In this document: piece by piece, positions 42,767 through 50,404 of the stretch
How the letters are laid out: every line of letters starts with the position of its first letter
How positions within the stretch are numbered: the stretch's first letter is position 1
Assembly (NCBI GenBank): GCA_020855015.1
Contig: JAHKLP010000047.1
Span: 1 to 50,404, forward strand
Length of the DNA stretch: 50,404 bases
DNA from: Methanobacterium sp.
GTDB lineage: Archaea > Methanobacteriota > Methanobacteria > Methanobacteriales > Methanobacteriaceae
Direction of reading: 5' to 3'
Program-made: the position numbers and the translations under genes
The notes under the pieces: generated by a model
The model's database searches: none
The model's input: only the letters and a program-made list of their open reading frames with translations
Told to the model about the DNA's origin: nothing

Positions 42767-43777
42767 TTAACACACCCTGGGTACTGGATCTGCTATAGGT
42801 GCTTCAAGTATTCTTTTCCCACCCATGGATGTTTCCAGGATCACATGCTTATCATCAGTTACCTCACCAATGATCTGGGCTCCGCCACCATACTTAGTTT
42901 TTCTGATAGCTGCCACCATTTCATCGGCTTTTTCTGGTTTAACGCTCATAATAACCTTACCTTCATTTGCGACTTCAAATGGATCTATTCCCAGCATTTC
43001 TGATGCAGCATGCACTTCTCTTTTGACTGGTATCTTTTCTTCGTCTAGATACATTCCCAAACCTGATTTTGAGGTCATTTCATTTAGTGCGTTGGCTATT
43101 CCACCCCTGGTGGGGTCTTTCATGGCATTTACCCCCCCAATGTTAAGGGCGGTCTGGACAATATCCCATACTGGGGCAACATCGGACTTGAGGTCTGTTT
43201 CGAAGCCGAAACCTTCACGGTAGCTCATTAAGGAAATACCATGGTCACCCACACTTCCAGAGAGGATGATTTTATCTCCTACTTCCAGTCCAGAATCAGG
43301 AGTTATTGCACCTTTAGAGGCTATACCTATACCCGTGGTGCAGATGATCATTTTATCTAATTTGTCGTTCTCCATTACCTTGGTATCTCCAGTTACAATT
43401 GCCACACCGGTTTCCTGGCACACCTCGTCCATGGATTGAATTATACGTTCCAATTCTTCCCCACTAAATCCTTCACTTATGATCATGGCATTGGCTATGG
43501 CCAGGGGACGTGCTCCCATTACTGAAACATCATTCACTGTTCCTGCCATTGCTATTCTACCTATATCTCCTCCAGGGAAGAATAATGGATCTATGGTGTG
43601 ACTGTCAGTACTAATTACAATCTCATTTTCTCCTATAGGGATGGTTGCCCCATCATCCAGGTCTTCCAGCCCCACTCCTCCATTTACTTTCTTGTTTTTA
43701 ATATTGCCCAGTATCATATCCGAGATGAGGTCCTGCATTATCTCTCCGCCAGCCCCATGCGACATTCCGATTTTCAT
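42767..43777 (-). CDS. hypE: Hydrogenase maturation protein HypE
   Basis: A 336-residue HypE. Marks are the N-terminal Ser-His-Gly-Ala-Gly-Gly-Glu, Thr-Asp-Ser-His-Thr-Ile-Asp-Pro, Asp-Pro-Thr-Arg-Gly-Gly in the middle, and the C-terminal Pro-Arg-Val-Cys, whose Cys accepts the carbamoyl group and is dehydrated to a thiocyanate used for the CN ligands of [NiFe] hydrogenase. GGTGAA lies three bases before the ATG. No other hyp gene is in the window. Confidence 0.96.
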   Translation of the reverse strand: MKIGMSHGAGGEIMQDLISDMILGNIKNKKVNGGVGLEDLDDGATIPIGENEIVISTDSHTIDPLFFPGGDIGRIAMAGTVNDVSVMGARPLAIANAMIISEGFSGEELERIIQSMDEVCQETGVAIVTGDTKVMENDKLDKMIICTTGIGIASKGAITPDSGLEVGDKIILSGSVGDHGISLMSYREGFGFETDLKSDVAPVWDIVQTALNIGGVNAMKDPTRGGIANALNEMTSKSGLGMYLDEEKIPVKREVHAASEMLGIDPFEVANEGKVIMSVKPEKADEMVAAIRKTKYGGGAQIIGEVTDDKHVILETSMGGKRILEAPIADPVPRVC

Positions 43778-44067
43778 TGATTCACCAGTTTTTATTCAGT
43801 TTACTATCTCACAACATCAAACGCCTTTTTAAAGCTTTTTAAGGTGTTTAAATGTGTTATAAGAATATAATAATTATCCTGCTGGTAGTGAATTGGGATG
43901 TTTCGATATTTAAATATACCCATCTAATCAAATAATCATTTTTAGCAGTTTTTTGACCCAAAAAAATCCGAAAATAAGTTAGATAGATTAATAGTTGGAT
44001 AATATTTCTCATAAATAAAAGAGAAATTTATTGATTTTTTTAAAATTACTTGGACTTAAATAATTTG

Positions 44068-45192
44068 TTAAATTCTTTCTTCATACTCTAACTCTTTAAA
44101 GACAATTTTAAATTGAGTTCCATTGATGCTTTCCAGTTCAACTGTGCCTTCCAATTGATTAACCAGAGTATTTACCAGTATCAAGCCCAGTGTTTCTGTT
44201 TTATCAAAGTTAATGTCAGGTGGCATACCTACCCCATTATCACTGATAATTAGATGATACAACCCCTCAATTTCATACATTTCAATTCTGAATTCACCTT
44301 CCATGTGGTTGGGAAAAGCATATTTAAGAGTATTGGTTACCAGTTCACTTATTATAAGACCACATGGAATGGCAGTTTCCAGCCCCAGCATTATTTCGTC
44401 AAAAATCATCTTCTTTTTTATCTGGACAGGATCTGCACCATAAGAACGGAAAAGATCATCCACCAAGCTTTTAATGTAGTCTCCAAAGTTAATTTCAGAA
44501 AAATTATTTGTTTTATACAGTTTTTCATGGATCATAGCCATGGATTTAACCCGATTCTGGCTTTCCAACAGGACATTAACTGCTTCTTCATCATTAACAT
44601 ACTGTTTTTGCAGGTTCAGCAAACTAGAGATAATCTGCATGTTATTTTTAACACGGTGATGTATTTCTCGGATCAAGACTTCTTTTTCTTTAAGAGAAGA
44701 TTTAAGAGCATTTTCAAACTCCTTGCGTTCAGTAATGTCACGAGCCACCATTACCATATAAGCATCATCACTGAAACGCACCAGACTAATGTTGATCTCC
44801 ACATTTATCTGAGAATTATCCTGCCTCATTAGGAATGTTTCTACAGTTAGGCGATTCTTTAATTGTTTACCCGCAATTAAATCGTCAATAATGCCCTTCA
44901 TTCCTTCAAGTTTACCTGGAGCGATAATATCATTAATTGACATTTCTGACATTTCCTGTGGAGAATATCCCAGTTGTTCACATGCAGAACTGTTAAAATC
45001 AGCAAATTTACCTGAAGGAAGTTCTGAAAGAAATATGGCATCATTAGTTTCATCTAATAATGCCCTAAATCGTTCTAATTCAGAAATACGTTGTTGTAAT
45101 TCAGGGTAATAGCTCTTTCTAATTGATTGTTCCCCTAACCCGATTATTTTCTCACGGATAGAATCCCAATTATCTTCATTACTAGAGCGCAT
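44068..45192 (-). CDS. PAS-domain sensor histidine kinase (HisKA_2 type)
   Basis: A 374-residue soluble kinase. A PAS domain covers about residues 40-155 (Ala-Ile-Phe-Leu-Ser-Glu, Leu-Gly-Tyr-Ser-Pro, ending in Met-Val-Ala-Arg-Asp-Ile-Thr-Glu-Arg), then a short linker, then the HisKA_2 phosphoacceptor (Glu-Ile-His-His-Arg-Val-Lys-Asn-Asn) and a HATPase domain with Ser-Glu-Leu-Val-Thr-Asn and Asp-Asn-Gly-Val-Gly-Met. It starts inside the last codons of the alcohol dehydrogenase (11-base overlap), so the pair is coupled. It is close in plan to the kinase at 14370. No response regulator follows. Confidence 0.88.
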   Translation of the reverse strand: MRSSNEDNWDSIREKIIGLGEQSIRKSYYPELQQRISELERFRALLDETNDAIFLSELPSGKFADFNSSACEQLGYSPQEMSEMSINDIIAPGKLEGMKGIIDDLIAGKQLKNRLTVETFLMRQDNSQINVEINISLVRFSDDAYMVMVARDITERKEFENALKSSLKEKEVLIREIHHRVKNNMQIISSLLNLQKQYVNDEEAVNVLLESQNRVKSMAMIHEKLYKTNNFSEINFGDYIKSLVDDLFRSYGADPVQIKKKMIFDEIMLGLETAIPCGLIISELVTNTLKYAFPNHMEGEFRIEMYEIEGLYHLIISDNGVGMPPDINFDKTETLGLILVNTLVNQLEGTVELESINGTQFKIVFKELEYEERI

Positions 45193-46354
45193 TTCTGAAT
45201 ATCTCCTCTACATCACTTTGTGTTGGTTTTCTGGGATTGGTGATGATACAAGCATCATTCATGGCTTTACTTGCTAGTTCAGAAATATCATCATGGGTAA
45301 CTCCAGCATCTTTAAGAGTGTAATTTATATCAGCTTGGGATTTCAGATCCCTTATTCGGTTGAGAAGAACTGTTTTAGCCTTATAATCACTCATATTTTC
45401 AAGTTCCAGCCCAAGAGCTTTGCCAATTTGCCTGTATTTTTGGATTTCTGCTTCAAAATTGAATTCAACCACATGATCCAATAATAGAGCGTTACATTCC
45501 CCATGAGGTAAATCTAAAAATCCACCTAAGCTATGAGCCATTGCGTGTATTAATCCAAGACTTGCATTGGAAAATGCTAATCCTGCATTTAGAGAGCTTA
45601 ACATCATTTCCCCTCTTAAATTAATATTATCCAGATCATTACTGGTGGGAATGAGATTTTTTGCTACCAAGCGAATGGCTTCCAGTGCATGCAAATCGGT
45701 TATGGGTGAACTGGCATTGGAGGCAAATGCTTCAACTGCATGGCTTAAAACATCAAAACCAGTGCAGATGGTCAGAGACTTGTCCATGGTTAATGTAGTC
45801 TCTGGATCAATGAGCGCGACATCCGGAACCACGGTTTTACTGACTATAGCCATCTTCAATTTACGATCATCATCGGTTATTATTGCAAATTGAGATACAT
45901 CTGCTGCACTTCCGGCAGTTGTTGGAATACAGATTAGTGGAGGTGATGGTATCAAAACTTTATCCACACCTTCAAATTCATATACCTCTTTATTATTAGA
46001 ACTTACAATCCCTATGGCCTTCGCACAATCCATAGGACTTCCACCACCCACTGCTACAATAAAATTGCAGTTCTCATCAAGATAAACTTTGGAACCTTCA
46101 GAAACTTGTAGAGCTGTAGGGTTTGGTTTAATATCCGAATATATCTCATAATCAATTCCTTCATTTTTCAATGCTTCAAAAACAGGATCAACCAATCCAA
46201 CAGCCATTACATCAGAGTCTGTAACAATTAACACTTTGCGGGCACCAAAATTTTTGGCATAACGTCCCACAAGCAATCTTGCGCCAGAACCAAAGATGAA
46301 TTCAGGAGCTACGAATTTCCGTAATTCTAATGCGTTATTCATGGTATCTCTCAC
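45182..46354 (-). CDS. Iron-containing alcohol dehydrogenase
   Basis: A 390-residue Fe-ADH. Marks are Phe-Gly-Ser-Gly-Ala-Arg near residue 20, Gly-Gly-Gly-Ser-Pro-Met-Asp-Cys-Ala-Lys, Thr-Ala-Gly-Ser-Ala-Ala, and the metal ligands in Asp-Val-Leu-Ser-His-Ala-Val-Glu-Ala and His-Ser-Leu-Gly-Gly-x-x-Asp-x-Pro-His-Gly. It oxidises or reduces an alcohol/aldehyde pair with NAD(P). GTG 46354 and ATG 46342 are both plausible starts. The downstream sensor kinase overlaps its end. Confidence 0.92.
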   Translation of the reverse strand: MRDTMNNALELRKFVAPEFIFGSGARLLVGRYAKNFGARKVLIVTDSDVMAVGLVDPVFEALKNEGIDYEIYSDIKPNPTALQVSEGSKVYLDENCNFIVAVGGGSPMDCAKAIGIVSSNNKEVYEFEGVDKVLIPSPPLICIPTTAGSAADVSQFAIITDDDRKLKMAIVSKTVVPDVALIDPETTLTMDKSLTICTGFDVLSHAVEAFASNASSPITDLHALEAIRLVAKNLIPTSNDLDNINLRGEMMLSSLNAGLAFSNASLGLIHAMAHSLGGFLDLPHGECNALLLDHVVEFNFEAEIQKYRQIGKALGLELENMSDYKAKTVLLNRIRDLKSQADINYTLKDAGVTHDDISELASKAMNDACIITNPRKPTQSDVEEIFRNAL

Positions 46355-46872
46355 AGAACATCCTATTGTCGATGATTTTTATTCATAATTTAGATGATTT
46401 GTAAATAAGATTCTGAGATTAGGTTTTAGAATATTTAATCTAGATTATTATATAATAATTCACTCACTAATATTCTTTCCATGATATTTTTGTGAAAAAA
46501 ATCACAATAACTGAGTAAAATGTTCATATAACTGGTTGAAGTAAATATTTAATGTATTCTATCTTAATGATGTTGTTAAATATTAAAATAGTAATTATTT
46601 AATAATATTATAGTGTTTTAGGACATAATAATTTAACGTGATTTTTATACAATATTATTTACCCATAAAATAGATCATCAAAAAGGACTAACCCAATAAT
46701 ATAGGGGAAAGGTTAATATATCATACCCATTAAAACCATAACATCTGGAGTTGAAGACTCAGAAGAAGACTTTTTTACGCTCCAAGGAATTATATTCAAT
46801 AATGAATTTCCATGACTTTTAAATGAAATAGATATGGAATGCATTTTAATTAAGATAACAGAGGTGAATTTA
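46355..46872. other. Intergenic region before the S8e gene
   Basis: A 518-base gap. Most of it is AT-rich with no repeats I can resolve. Between 46717 and 46815 a short plus-strand frame reads Thr-Ser-Gly-Val-Glu-Asp-Ser-Glu-Glu-Asp-Phe-Phe-Thr-Leu-Gln-Gly and ends at a stop; it has no start codon and may be a coding remnant. The S8e promoter lies somewhere between about 46600 and 46830. Confidence 0.35.
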
Positions 46873-47256
46873 ATGGCAATATGGCAAGGAACATCCGTGA
46901 GAAAACCAAGTGGTGCACGGGCAAAAACTAATCGTAACAAAAGGAAAATGGAATTTGGCCGAGAACCTGCTGAAACCAAAATCGGAGACCGTAAGATTAA
47001 AACAATCCGAACCAAAGGTGGTAACGAAAAAATCCGTCTCACCAATGAACAGAAAATAAATATAGTCAACCCTAAAACCCAGAAGGTGGAGTTAGCAGAT
47101 ATAATAAGTGTGGTGGAAAATCATGCCAACACTCACTTTGTAAGAAGAAATATCATCACTAAAGGGGCAGTTGTAGAAACCAGCTCAGGTAAAGTAAAAG
47201 TGACTTCACGACCTGGACAAGATGGTATTATTAATGGAATAATCGTTGAAGAATAA
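46873..47256 (+). CDS. rps8e: 30S ribosomal protein S8e
   Basis: A 127-residue S8e. The N-terminus Trp-Gln-Gly-Thr-Ser-Val-Arg-Lys-Pro-Ser-Gly-Ala-Arg is typical, and the body is basic. GAGGTGA lies five bases before ATG 46873; an in-frame ATG at 46834 has no site and would add a non-conserved leader. A short hairpin-like repeat follows at 47268-47298. Confidence 0.96.
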   Translation: MAIWQGTSVRKPSGARAKTNRNKRKMEFGREPAETKIGDRKIKTIRTKGGNEKIRLTNEQKINIVNPKTQKVELADIISVVENHANTHFVRRNIITKGAVVETSSGKVKVTSRPGQDGIINGIIVEE

Positions 47257-47267
47257 ATTAAATAATT

Positions 47268-47298
47268 ATTTGCATGCAATAATATTTTGTATGCAAAT
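47268..47298. repeat. Inverted repeat between rps8e and polB2
   Basis: ATTTGCAT (47268-47275) and ATGCAAAT (47291-47298) are perfect complements with a 15-base loop. The left arm also sits in a palindrome, TTGCATGCAA. It may terminate the rps8e transcript or act as a binding site. Confidence 0.4.
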
Positions 47299-47381
47299 TT
47301 CAACACATTTAAGTTCTTTAAACAAATAAATTACCAATTGAATATCAACAATTGGAGATTCTATATTTTTGGGTGTGCTAT

Positions 47382-48029
47382 TTGCGCGAAGAAATTAAAG
47401 AAAAGGTTGACAATTTCCTGGATTCAGTCAACCATGAACTTCCCCCTGGAATGGAACTGGAATTCGAAGGATTCTATGAAAGGGGCTTTTTTGTCACCAA
47501 AAAACGTTACGCCCTGATACAAGATGATAAAATTGTGGTTAAAGGTTTGGAATTAGTTAGGAGAGATTGGGCTCCTGTGGCCAAAAAAACCCAGGAAAAA
47601 GTGATGATGGCCATCTTAAAAGATGCGTCACCAGAGAAAGCGGCTTCCATCATTAAGGATATTATCAACCGCATAAAAAATGGTGACATACCCCTTGAAG
47701 ATCTGGTAATCCATACTCAACTAACCAAAAATCCAGATAAGTATAAACAAAAAGCCCCGCATGTACTTGCTGCAAAAAAAGCCATTGCAAAAGGTCGGAA
47801 GGTAGGGCGCGGATCCATAATCCAATACATTGTTGTTAAAGGCAAGGGTCCTATTAGCCAGCGCGCAGAACCATTAGAGGATGCAGATGTGGCAAATTAT
47901 GACCCATCTTACTACATTGACAATCAAGTTCTGCCTGCAGTTTCCAGGATAATTGATTCTCTCGGATATTCTAAAGACGAAATTGTCCATAAACAAAAAC
48001 AAAGCAATTTGGATGCTTTCTTTAACTGA
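47382..48029 (+). CDS. polB2: Family-B DNA polymerase small subunit (PolB2)
   Basis: A 215-residue protein that corresponds only to the C-terminal palm end and thumb of an archaeal family-B polymerase. Marks are Phe-Val-Thr-Lys-Lys-Arg-Tyr-Ala and Gly-Leu-Glu-Leu-Val-Arg-Arg-Asp-Trp-Ala-Pro, as in intact PolB before the thumb. The last residues are Gln-Ser-Asn-Leu-Asp-Ala-Phe-Phe-Asn, a perfect PIP box (Gln-x-x-Leu-x-x-Phe-Phe) for the sliding clamp. The large subunit (PolB1), with the exonuclease and most of the palm, is not in the window. Start TTG 47382 follows GGGTG at six bases. The split is known in Methanothermobacter (MTH1208 + MTH208). Confidence 0.9.
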   Translation: MREEIKEKVDNFLDSVNHELPPGMELEFEGFYERGFFVTKKRYALIQDDKIVVKGLELVRRDWAPVAKKTQEKVMMAILKDASPEKAASIIKDIINRIKNGDIPLEDLVIHTQLTKNPDKYKQKAPHVLAAKKAIAKGRKVGRGSIIQYIVVKGKGPISQRAEPLEDADVANYDPSYYIDNQVLPAVSRIIDSLGYSKDEIVHKQKQSNLDAFFN

Positions 48030-48351
48030 CTAATCATTTACTATAATAATATAACCCATTATAATCCTCATGGATTCTCTAAATCTTCCCTAAGTTATCA
48101 TTATCATTTAAAATATTAGAAGATAAACAAATTAAATAAAAAGTTTTCATCCAATTAAATTTTTATCCATAAAAAAGATTTAGTGTAACTTCAAGATCAT
48201 TGCTAGGATAATAACATAATTCATAAAATAAAATTAATCATTAGAATATAAAAATCTAATAAGATGGATTAATAATATATTCGGATAATATAATTATGAA
48301 TCTTCTAATGGATAATATTAAAATACAGACACATGAATTAGGGCAGATAAA
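48030..48351. other. Intergenic region, nothing recognised
   Basis: 322 AT-rich bases without an ORF, RNA gene or clear repeat. The last 60 bases probably hold the promoter of the HAD gene. Confidence 0.35.
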
Positions 48352-49032
48352 ATGATCAAAGCTGTTTTTTTCGATATCGATGACACCCTGTATGACACTT
48401 CTGGTTTTGCTGAACTGGCCCGGAAAGCAGCTCTAAGCACAATGATAGATGCAGGTCTGCCATTATCCCATAAAGAAGCCTATTCTCTTCTCAGAGAAAT
48501 TATTAAAGAGAAGGGATCCAATTATGATAAACATTTCAACGTATTAACCAAAAGAGTTTATGGAGAGGAAAAACCACTACTCATCGCCCTGGGAATGATC
48601 ACTTATCATAATGTTAAATTTGCTTTGTTAAGGCTTTTCCCAGACACCATGTCCACCCTAATACATCTTAAAAAAAATAATTACCAGTTGGGAGTCATTT
48701 CAAATGGATTAACCATTAAACAGTGGGAAAAACTCATCAGACTGGGACTTTACCATTTTTTTGACGATGTTGTCACCTCCCAAGAGGCTGGATCTGAGAA
48801 ACCAGACCGTCAAATATTCCAAATGGCACTGGACCGCATGGGATGCCAGGCAAACAAATCAGTTATGGTTGGGAACAAATTCAGTGACGATATATTGGGA
48901 GCAACAAATGCAGGGATGTCAGCTATACTGGTTAACTCTCAACTTACTGAAGCTGAAAAAGAACAGATCAAAAAAGAAGAATTGGATGTTAAAGTGGTTT
49001 CTGACATCAGCCAAGTAAAAAACCTGCTTTAA
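48352..49032 (+). CDS. HAD family hydrolase
   Basis: A 226-residue HAD phosphatase. Motif I is Phe-Asp8-Ile-Asp10-Asp-Thr-Leu, motif II Val-Ile-Ser-Asn-Gly, motif III Lys-Pro-Asp-Arg, and motif IV Gly-Asn-Lys-Phe-Ser-Asp-Asp, all present. A helical cap of about 60 residues follows motif I, as in HAD subclass IA. It resembles archaeal glyceraldehyde-3-phosphate phosphatase-type proteins (TIGR02253, from memory). The substrate is not certain. Confidence 0.9.
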   Translation: MIKAVFFDIDDTLYDTSGFAELARKAALSTMIDAGLPLSHKEAYSLLREIIKEKGSNYDKHFNVLTKRVYGEEKPLLIALGMITYHNVKFALLRLFPDTMSTLIHLKKNNYQLGVISNGLTIKQWEKLIRLGLYHFFDDVVTSQEAGSEKPDRQIFQMALDRMGCQANKSVMVGNKFSDDILGATNAGMSAILVNSQLTEAEKEQIKKEELDVKVVSDISQVKNLL

Positions 49033-49088
49033 TTAGAACTATAACAAAATAGGGATAAATAAGTTTAAAATAAAAATTTGGTGGTTGT

Positions 49089-50404
49089 ATGAATTATTAT
49101 CATGACGAAAAGATGGAAAAAATTTTCAAAGCCCTGAAACAGCCCAAAACATTAGATGATCTTGAGCTTTCTGAAAGCTTTGTCGAGGGTTTATTACTAA
49201 AAGTCATTGCCAGCTACGGAACAGTGAAAACAAAGACCATTAATGAATTGACTGGTATTCACTGGGATATTCTGGAGGAAAACTTAAGTCGCATGGAAAA
49301 AACTGGCTTTTGTGCCCCAGTAAGTGGTGGGTTCTTATTTTCAAGTGTTGAATACACCATAACCAAGAAGGGACGAGAAAAAGCTAAGGGTATTGCCGAA
49401 GACAATCCCTACGTTGGTATTGCACCAGTTCCCTATGAAGAATATTATCAGATCATGAAACTTCAGATGCACCACCGCCACCCAATTGACATACCCTCCG
49501 AAGTGGTGCATGATACTTTCAATGAAGTGGTGGGTGTGGATTACGCTAAAGAAGCCCTGATAGAATCTTCCATAATCAGTAAGGGTATTTTCGTTTATGG
49601 ACCACCTGGAACTGGTAAAACTTTCATTATCAGTACCATGCCCAACCTCCTCCCCCCACTGGTAATCCCTAAATACATTGAATTCGGTGGCAAAGTTATA
49701 CAACTCTACGACCCTGATTTCCATAAAATGTGCGAAGAACAACCTGACGATCCTCGTTGGGTTAAGATTCACGCCCCATTTGTTTTAACAGGTGCTGAAC
49801 TAAGTTTAAACCAGTTAGAAACAAATTATGATCCTAATAAAGGAGTCTATGAAACTTCCCCACAGATTAAGGCTAATGGAGGCGTACTACTAATTGATGA
49901 TCTGGGAAGACAACGTGATGATCACGAACTAATCCTCAACCGTTTGATTGTACCCATGGAAAATAAAGAAGACGTGGTTTATGTACGTGGTGTTCCTGTT
50001 ATTCTACAAACCCATTTCATACCTGCTTTCTCCACCAACCTGGATATAAGTATTATGGATGAAGCACACCTTCGACGTGCCCCTCTCCACATCTTCCTTA
50101 AAAATCCTGAGATCGAAGAAGTGGAAGAAGTTTTCCGCAGAAACCTGGATAAACTGGGTGAAAGTTACGAAGCCAAAGCAATAGAAAGGTTTAATAAAGT
50201 TTACATTCCCAAAAGAGACGGTGGTGAAGGTTTACAGCCCAGTTTCGCCCATTCAAGGGATTTAGCTCAAATATGTCAGGCTGTACGTATTAACATGAAT
50301 AAAAGTACTATAGACACCGAAGTAATGGAAGATGCTTTGGATAAACACGTGCTTATTGTACTGCAAAGGATGAACATTGACATAGCCCAAATTGCCCATA
50401 AAAC
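49089..50404 (+). CDS. AAA+ ATPase with N-terminal winged helix, 3' truncated
   Basis: The frame is open to the window end; 438 codons are visible. Residues about 20-110 look like a winged-helix DNA-binding fold (Thr-Ile-Asn-Glu-Leu-Thr-Gly and a wing with Glu-Tyr-Thr-Ile-Thr-Lys-Lys-Gly). The ATPase has Walker A Gly171-Pro-Pro-Gly-Thr-Gly-Lys-Thr, Walker B Gly-Val-Leu-Leu-Ile-Asp-Asp-Leu-Gly-Arg (from residue 265) and an Ala-His-Leu-Arg-Arg-Ala sensor segment. It resembles the AAA ATPases annotated as 'with chaperone activity, associated with Flp pilus assembly'. GGTGG lies just before ATG 49089. The C-terminus is beyond the window. Confidence 0.8.
   Translation, partial: MNYYHDEKMEKIFKALKQPKTLDDLELSESFVEGLLLKVIASYGTVKTKTINELTGIHWDILEENLSRMEKTGFCAPVSGGFLFSSVEYTITKKGREKAKGIAEDNPYVGIAPVPYEEYYQIMKLQMHHRHPIDIPSEVVHDTFNEVVGVDYAKEALIESSIISKGIFVYGPPGTGKTFIISTMPNLLPPLVIPKYIEFGGKVIQLYDPDFHKMCEEQPDDPRWVKIHAPFVLTGAELSLNQLETNYDPNKGVYETSPQIKANGGVLLIDDLGRQRDDHELILNRLIVPMENKEDVVYVRGVPVILQTHFIPAFSTNLDISIMDEAHLRRAPLHIFLKNPEIEEVEEVFRRNLDKLGESYEAKAIERFNKVYIPKRDGGEGLQPSFAHSRDLAQICQAVRINMNKSTIDTEVMEDALDKHVLIVLQRMNIDIAQIAHK

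Noticed and set aside
46713..47069. A 118-codon minus-strand ORF over the start of rps8e
   Set aside because: It lies antisense to a highly conserved ribosomal gene and has no ribosome binding site; it is a mirror of the S8e coding strand.

Overview
The window reads as a chromosomal segment of a mesophilic methanogenic archaeon of the order Methanobacteriales, most likely the genus Methanobacterium or a close relative. The signs are an AT-rich genome, GGTGAT-type ribosome binding sites with frequent TTG and GTG starts, TATA-box promoters, and archaeal genes such as SRP19, S8e, pantoate kinase, a geranylgeranyl reductase and an archaeosine-synthase protein. A methanogenesis marker (MtxX) is present. 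The most telling gene is a separate small subunit of family-B DNA polymerase (PolB2), an arrangement known from Methanothermobacter and its relatives. No prophage, insertion sequence, rRNA or CRISPR array is visible. One tRNA gene (tRNA-Ile, GAU) is present.

Layout. 1-6.7 kb is accessory: a truncated DUF1801 protein, a 14-helix drug-efflux-type MFS transporter, a DUF308 membrane protein, a small orphan protein, a glyoxalase-fold protein, a DUF6056-like membrane protein, an AhpD-like protein and the nickel regulator NikR. 6.8-7.0 kb may hold a decayed gene fragment. 7.1-9.2 kb is the most distinctive locus: a radical SAM/SPASM enzyme, a sequon-rich membrane-anchored peptide, a small zinc-ribbon-like Cys-rich peptide and a second Cys-rich protein. 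9.4-12.5 kb holds a ferredoxin + geranylgeranyl reductase pair, a UbiA prenyltransferase and a P-loop protein. 12.7-17.4 kb holds a glutamate-synthase-like FMN protein with an unusual Cys-rich N-terminus, a sensor kinase overlapping an archaeosine-synthase-like gene, a DUF59 protein and an adenylate-kinase-like protein.

17.6-26.5 kb contains tRNA-Ile, a large DEAD/DEAH helicase, a three-gene operon (XRE-cupin regulator, thioesterase, acyl-CoA synthetase), a sequon-rich small secreted protein and glmS. 26.6-38.7 kb is mostly housekeeping: purC-purS-purQ, cobA-hemD, SRP19, a DHH nuclease-like protein, a winged-helix regulator, pantoate kinase, a PHP phosphoesterase, a riboflavin/F420-pathway reductase, TatD, cis-prenyltransferase and mtxX. 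39-46.4 kb holds a zinc-ribbon membrane protein, cbiC-hemL, DUF5654, RDD and hypE genes, and an iron-dependent alcohol dehydrogenase overlapping a second sensor kinase. 46.9-50.4 kb holds S8e, PolB2, a HAD phosphatase and an AAA+ ATPase cut off by the window end.

How the genes work together. Tetrapyrrole synthesis (HemL, HemD, CobA/SUMT, CbiC) supplies corrinoids and probably F430. HypE and NikR serve nickel enzymes. GGR, UbiA and cis-prenyltransferase serve isoprenoid lipids and lipid carriers. GlmS feeds amino-sugar polymers and protein glycosylation. The candidate for a poorly described system is the radical SAM + Cys-rich peptide cluster at 7.1-9.2 kb. The acyl-CoA ligase operon is the next most puzzling unit. 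Family names come from recognition of motifs and memory of the families; no database search was run.
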